In this document: positions 61,067 through 64,000 of the stretch, piece after piece
How the letters are laid out: every line of letters begins with the position of its first letter
How positions within the stretch are numbered: the first letter of the stretch is position 1
NCBI GenBank assembly: GCA_004014935.1
Contig: CP025321.1
Coordinates: forward strand, 2,232,001-2,296,000
Origin: Saccharomycopsis malanga
Lineage: Eukaryota; Ascomycota; Saccharomycetes; Ascoideales; Saccharomycopsidaceae
Length of the DNA stretch: 64,000 nt
Direction of reading: 5' to 3'
Program-made: the position numbers and the translations under genes
The notes under the pieces: generated by a model
The model's input: the letters and a program-made list of their open reading frames with translations, nothing else
Databases searched by the model: none
Told to the model about the DNA's origin: nothing

Positions 61067-62344
61067 CTATTTATTAAAACGCTTCTGGGACTTTTTTCCC
61101 TTCTTAACGCCCTGCAATTGCTTCTTCCTTGCCTTTTTCTGGTTCTCCAAATATATATTCCTGCTTCCAATGCTGCTGGATGTCAACTTGACAAAGTTGA
61201 GAATCCCATTATCGATGATGGCAAGCAAGACACGGTCTGTCCGATAGCATTTGCTAAAGATTGTCTTTACATCAGCAACAGTGGGTAGTTTTGTAAGGTT
61301 TGTATTTACAATAATCAACTGGAAATCTGGCTGTTTAAGACTTTCTACGCGGAGCTGATTGTTAGGTTTCCATATGTTGTAGACAATTTGAAACTTGTCT
61401 GTTTGGTCCCCTTTGGACTTTGCACTATCAAGCACATCCCCATAGGGTATAAAATTCAAACTCTTATAATACGTGGCCCAATTGAACCTGTCTTTCAAAT
61501 ACACTGCTTTCTTAGAAAACTGTAGCAACAGTATAAACCAACGCAGATGTCTTAAAAAGTTTATGAATTTGCTTATTGGATCCTTAAAAAATCCTAAAAT
61601 TACATTGAACACTGACATTCTATTGCTGCTCTGGGAACTATATTCAAAGTCTTGGGTAGCCCGCCTCACAGAATAACCATATCGCTTCAAGTAGCTATAT
61701 ACATAGAACATATCGTAATCCATTTTAGTCTTCAAAAACATTGCGTAGCATGCCTGCAAACTCAATGGCATGACCTGCTCTTTGCTTCCAGTCACTCTGC
61801 CACTGTCCAGCCATTTTTGGGAACCCACCATCCAGCATTCTACATTGCCACGTTCCACCATATACAAGATCTCCTCAAAGTGTAGATATACGTGGTTTTT
61901 GGACGTACGTATGCCTATATTATTGAACACGCTACCTTTAGGCTTTGTAATAAGTGCTCGGAGATGGTTTGTGTCGGCATTGTGCTCCTCTGGGCCTTCG
62001 TTATTGTCCTGTTCATCAAACCAGAAAGCCTCAACATGGTTTTTATGCACATGTCCTCGGACCGAGTTTCCAATGGTAGCATACATGATATCCCTTTTGT
62101 TCTGCAAAAGGAGGTTGTCATAGTTATTGCTGGTAGGCTCAAACCCTTTGTCGCCAACTTTGGGCACTACAGGAATACTTAGATTGGCACTCTGGAGAAA
62201 ATTACCCCAGTCTTGGATAACCTCATCGTTTTCCTCGTCGTCGCTTTCTTCTCCTCCCAAACCCTCTGCGCCCTTACTTCCCACTAGCCCAGCATCACCA
62301 AACTTCGCAGCCAACACATCATCTTCATCTAGCATGTTGCTCAT
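61067..62344 (-). CDS. SEN54: tRNA-splicing endonuclease subunit Sen54
   Basis: A 425-residue protein (467 in S. cerevisiae) starting MSNMLDEDDVLAAKFG. An acidic N-terminal region is followed by RDIMYATIGNSVRGHVHKNH and the N-terminal endonuclease fold: HVYLHFEEILYMVERGNVECW, MPLSLQACYAMFL, MFYVYSYLKRYGYSVRR. A poorly conserved middle comes next. The C-terminal domain has QLRVESLKQPDFQLIIVNTN and VLLAIIDNGILNFVKLTSS. Sen54 pairs with Sen2 in the tetramer that excises tRNA introns. The last 25 residues are Lys-rich. A 259-bp divergent promoter is shared with SGF11. Nine codons before the chosen ATG are open but lack an ATG. Confidence 0.92.
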   Translation of the reverse strand: MSNMLDEDDVLAAKFGDAGLVGSKGAEGLGGEESDDEENDEVIQDWGNFLQSANLSIPVVPKVGDKGFEPTSNNYDNLLLQNKRDIMYATIGNSVRGHVHKNHVEAFWFDEQDNNEGPEEHNADTNHLRALITKPKGSVFNNIGIRTSKNHVYLHFEEILYMVERGNVECWMVGSQKWLDSGRVTGSKEQVMPLSLQACYAMFLKTKMDYDMFYVYSYLKRYGYSVRRATQDFEYSSQSSNRMSVFNVILGFFKDPISKFINFLRHLRWFILLLQFSKKAVYLKDRFNWATYYKSLNFIPYGDVLDSAKSKGDQTDKFQIVYNIWKPNNQLRVESLKQPDFQLIIVNTNLTKLPTVADVKTIFSKCYRTDRVLLAIIDNGILNFVKLTSSSIGSRNIYLENQKKARKKQLQGVKKGKKSQKRFNK

Positions 62345-62603
62345 AAACTGTCTATACTTATAGAAACCCACATGTTGAGAAATGAAAAATTATACATATT
62401 TTTGCTGCTATGATCACATGCTCAAGACATATAGAGTTAATGGCACCGACATGGAGTTTTTACTATGTGCACTCCGTTGAAAAGGTGTGGCGAATGTCCA
62501 ACATGACGAGGATGAGTGGTTTTGCTGAACAACTGGACCTAAATGTATATTTAACCCAGTTGAGGCAAGCGGATTAGTTAGTAAATGGCGCAGATGACTC
62601 ACA

Positions 62604-63027
62604 ATGACGCTGCCTACTGTTTCTTCTATTGTACGTTACTTTTTCTTCATATACCATGTATAAACCTGGCAAGTATCTAACACATCATCTCCAGAGCGCT
62701 GAGATATTGCTTGAGATGTTAAACTCGATCACCCATGAGGTTGTAGCCGAGGAAATCCTCAAGGAAAAGTATCTTCGGTCGCAGTACGGAAAGGCAGTCC
62801 CTGTGACGCTGTTGCCGCGGATCGGGTCCACCAAGGCTAAGGATAAACAGATTATTGATCGGTTTATCTTGAATGACGTCAAGGGAAAAGACATCTTTGG
62901 CAACGACAAAGTGAACGATTCTAGTGTGTATTTTGTGTGCAACAACTGCAACAGAAACATTGCTGGGAGTCGGTTTGCCAATCATATTAACCGGTGTTTG
63001 GGTGGTAGAAACACCAAGAAAGAATAG
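62604..63027 (+). CDS. SGF11: SAGA deubiquitinase-module subunit Sgf11, spliced
   Basis: Exon 1 62604-62630, intron 62631-62694 (64 nt; donor GTACGT, branch TATCTAAC, acceptor CCAG), exon 2 62695-63027; 119 residues (99 in S. cerevisiae). The ATG at 62604 is the only one upstream that keeps the frame; ATGs at 62585 and 62594 do not. Residues 1-45 (MTLPTVSSISAEILLEML, then NSITHEVVAEEILKEKY) correspond to the long helix that binds Sgf73/Ubp8. The C-terminal zinc finger is CNNCNRNIAGSRFANHINRC (C-x2-C ... H-x3-C). Sgf11 activates Ubp8 to remove ubiquitin from histone H2B. Confidence 0.92.
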
Positions 63028-63435
63028 GTTGGTCCGTTATGTATTATAGTGATGAATTAGTTGATAATCCTTTGTAATTTGGCATTTTCAAGATTTTTTG
63101 ATTTCAAATTATGATTTTTGATTCTTGTATAAATTGTTTTGAAATGTATATTTCTCTGCAACTGATATATAGTTGATAACACAGTGATGGTGGAAAATTT
63201 AGTAGCGAATTTTTTTTGTTAAATAGTTTGATGAAAATTTAATATAGCTAGATATTGGCGCTTCAAATAGTGCTTGTCATTATGAGGGAGTACAACTTGT
63301 AAAACAAAATGTCTTGTATGCTACCATAAAACATATCAACAAAGTAGGGGTATTTTTTTGCCTTCAAATAGCGTCTAATTTATCCTATACGCATACTTTA
63401 ATTACATTCTCGTATTCAAACTGTTGGTTAGCTGT
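63028..63435. other. SGF11 3' flank
   Basis: AT-rich, no gene or retroposon copy recognised. Confidence 0.5.
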
Positions 63436-63868
63436 TGGGCCGTATGTCTCAGTAGCCAAAGCTCTCAGAGAAGAGAAAAAAGACCTGACAGGATAATTCA
63501 GCAGATAGCACTCTCAGAGAAGAGAAAATAGGACCTGGCAGACACAAGGGCGAGATAATTACGATCAACAGAACATTATTGTGGACTTGGTAAAACCCAG
63601 TGGGGAAACCCAAAAAACTCCATAATCTTGTCACTCAATTGAAAAGTAAGTAGACTTTCTTCTAGGCCATCTTTCAGACAGTTGCACTTGCCTGTGAAAT
63701 CAGGTTCAGCATCGTAAAAAGCAGCGAGTAAAAGTGTCGTCTTGGGAATCGAACCCGTTCCTGTTAAGTCTTATTTTTCTCTTCTCCGAGAGCTCTGACC
63801 ACTGAGCCAAATGGCTCCCAAATGGCTCAGTGGTCCTGGGCTCGAAATGTATGGTATTATTATTATTA
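63436..63868. repeat. nested cluster of SINE-A pieces
   Basis: A plus-strand head with a duplicated module (63436-63577) runs into a minus-strand copy (about 63584-63816) with complete head, exact B box (rc of GGTTCGATTCCC) and body. This is followed by a plus-strand tail (CCTGGGCTCGAAATGTATGG, then ATTATTATT). The last 130 bp of the window are AT-rich without a recognised feature. Confidence 0.85.
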
Positions 63869-64000
63869 CAACTGTTGGTTATACCTGAGTCATTATATAA
63901 GATTGAATCACCGATTAATAGAACAGCCATCTCAATAATGCCAAGTTTCAAAGCACATAATCAACAGTTCAACTATCAAGTCTGTTCTTTATACGTGGGA

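Noticed and set aside
62585-62630. upstream ATGs at 62585 and 62594 as the SGF11 start
   Set aside because: They are out of frame with exon 2 given the only plausible acceptor; the ATG at 62604 fits.

Overview
This window looks like nuclear DNA of a budding yeast (Saccharomycotina). Gene content, gene sizes and splice signals (GTATGT-type donors, TACTAAC-like branch sites) are all yeast-like, and nearly every protein has a recognisable Saccharomyces counterpart. The species cannot be named from the sequence. Two features set it apart from Saccharomyces itself. It carries a DPM3 subunit of dolichol-phosphate mannose synthase, which S. cerevisiae lacks. Its introns are short (51-89 nt), with the branch site only a few nucleotides from the acceptor.

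Layout. 0-14 kb: PUF6 (partial), the deubiquitinase MIY1, an unknown Lys-rich protein, OXR1, a KXD1-like protein, an Smr-domain protein, AP-3 delta (APL5) and COG7. 15-26 kb: polyprenol reductase DFG10, the transcription factor VHR1, a 4 kb gene-poor repeat zone with an 18S rRNA fragment, a dead MFS transporter, and a large acidic protein that is probably CAF130. 27-41 kb: NCE102, eIF3a (RPG1), prohibitin PHB1, URN1 and an R2R3 Myb factor. 41-46 kb: almost no genes. 46-64 kb: PRE9, a TMEM170-like protein, the mitochondrial GTPase MRX8, CDC27, the purine-cytosine permease FCY2, an OXLD1-family protein, DPM3, SEN54 and SGF11. Five genes needed splice models to be complete (Smr, PRE9, OXLD1-like, DPM3, SGF11), and the KXD1-like gene also needs one.

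Gene order keeps pieces of S. cerevisiae chromosomes. MIY1, OXR1, the Smr gene and APL5 correspond to YPL191-YPL199. DFG10 and VHR1 correspond to YIL049/YIL056. NCE102 and URN1 correspond to YPR149/YPR152. PHB1, PRE9 and the CAF130 candidate correspond to YGR132-YGR135.

The most unusual content lies between the genes. About 30 copies or fragments of one short retroposon are scattered through the window. It has a tRNA-like head with a matching A box and an exact B box, a unique body, and a tail ending in TGATATTATTATT. It is a good candidate for a tRNA-derived SINE family, rarely seen in yeasts. Copies often lie just behind genes in the same orientation. The 5' end of 18S rRNA is joined to sequence identical to this SINE's tail. 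A second, longer (about 1 kb) repeat with its own tRNA-like region and an unclassified repeat of about 330 bp complete the picture.
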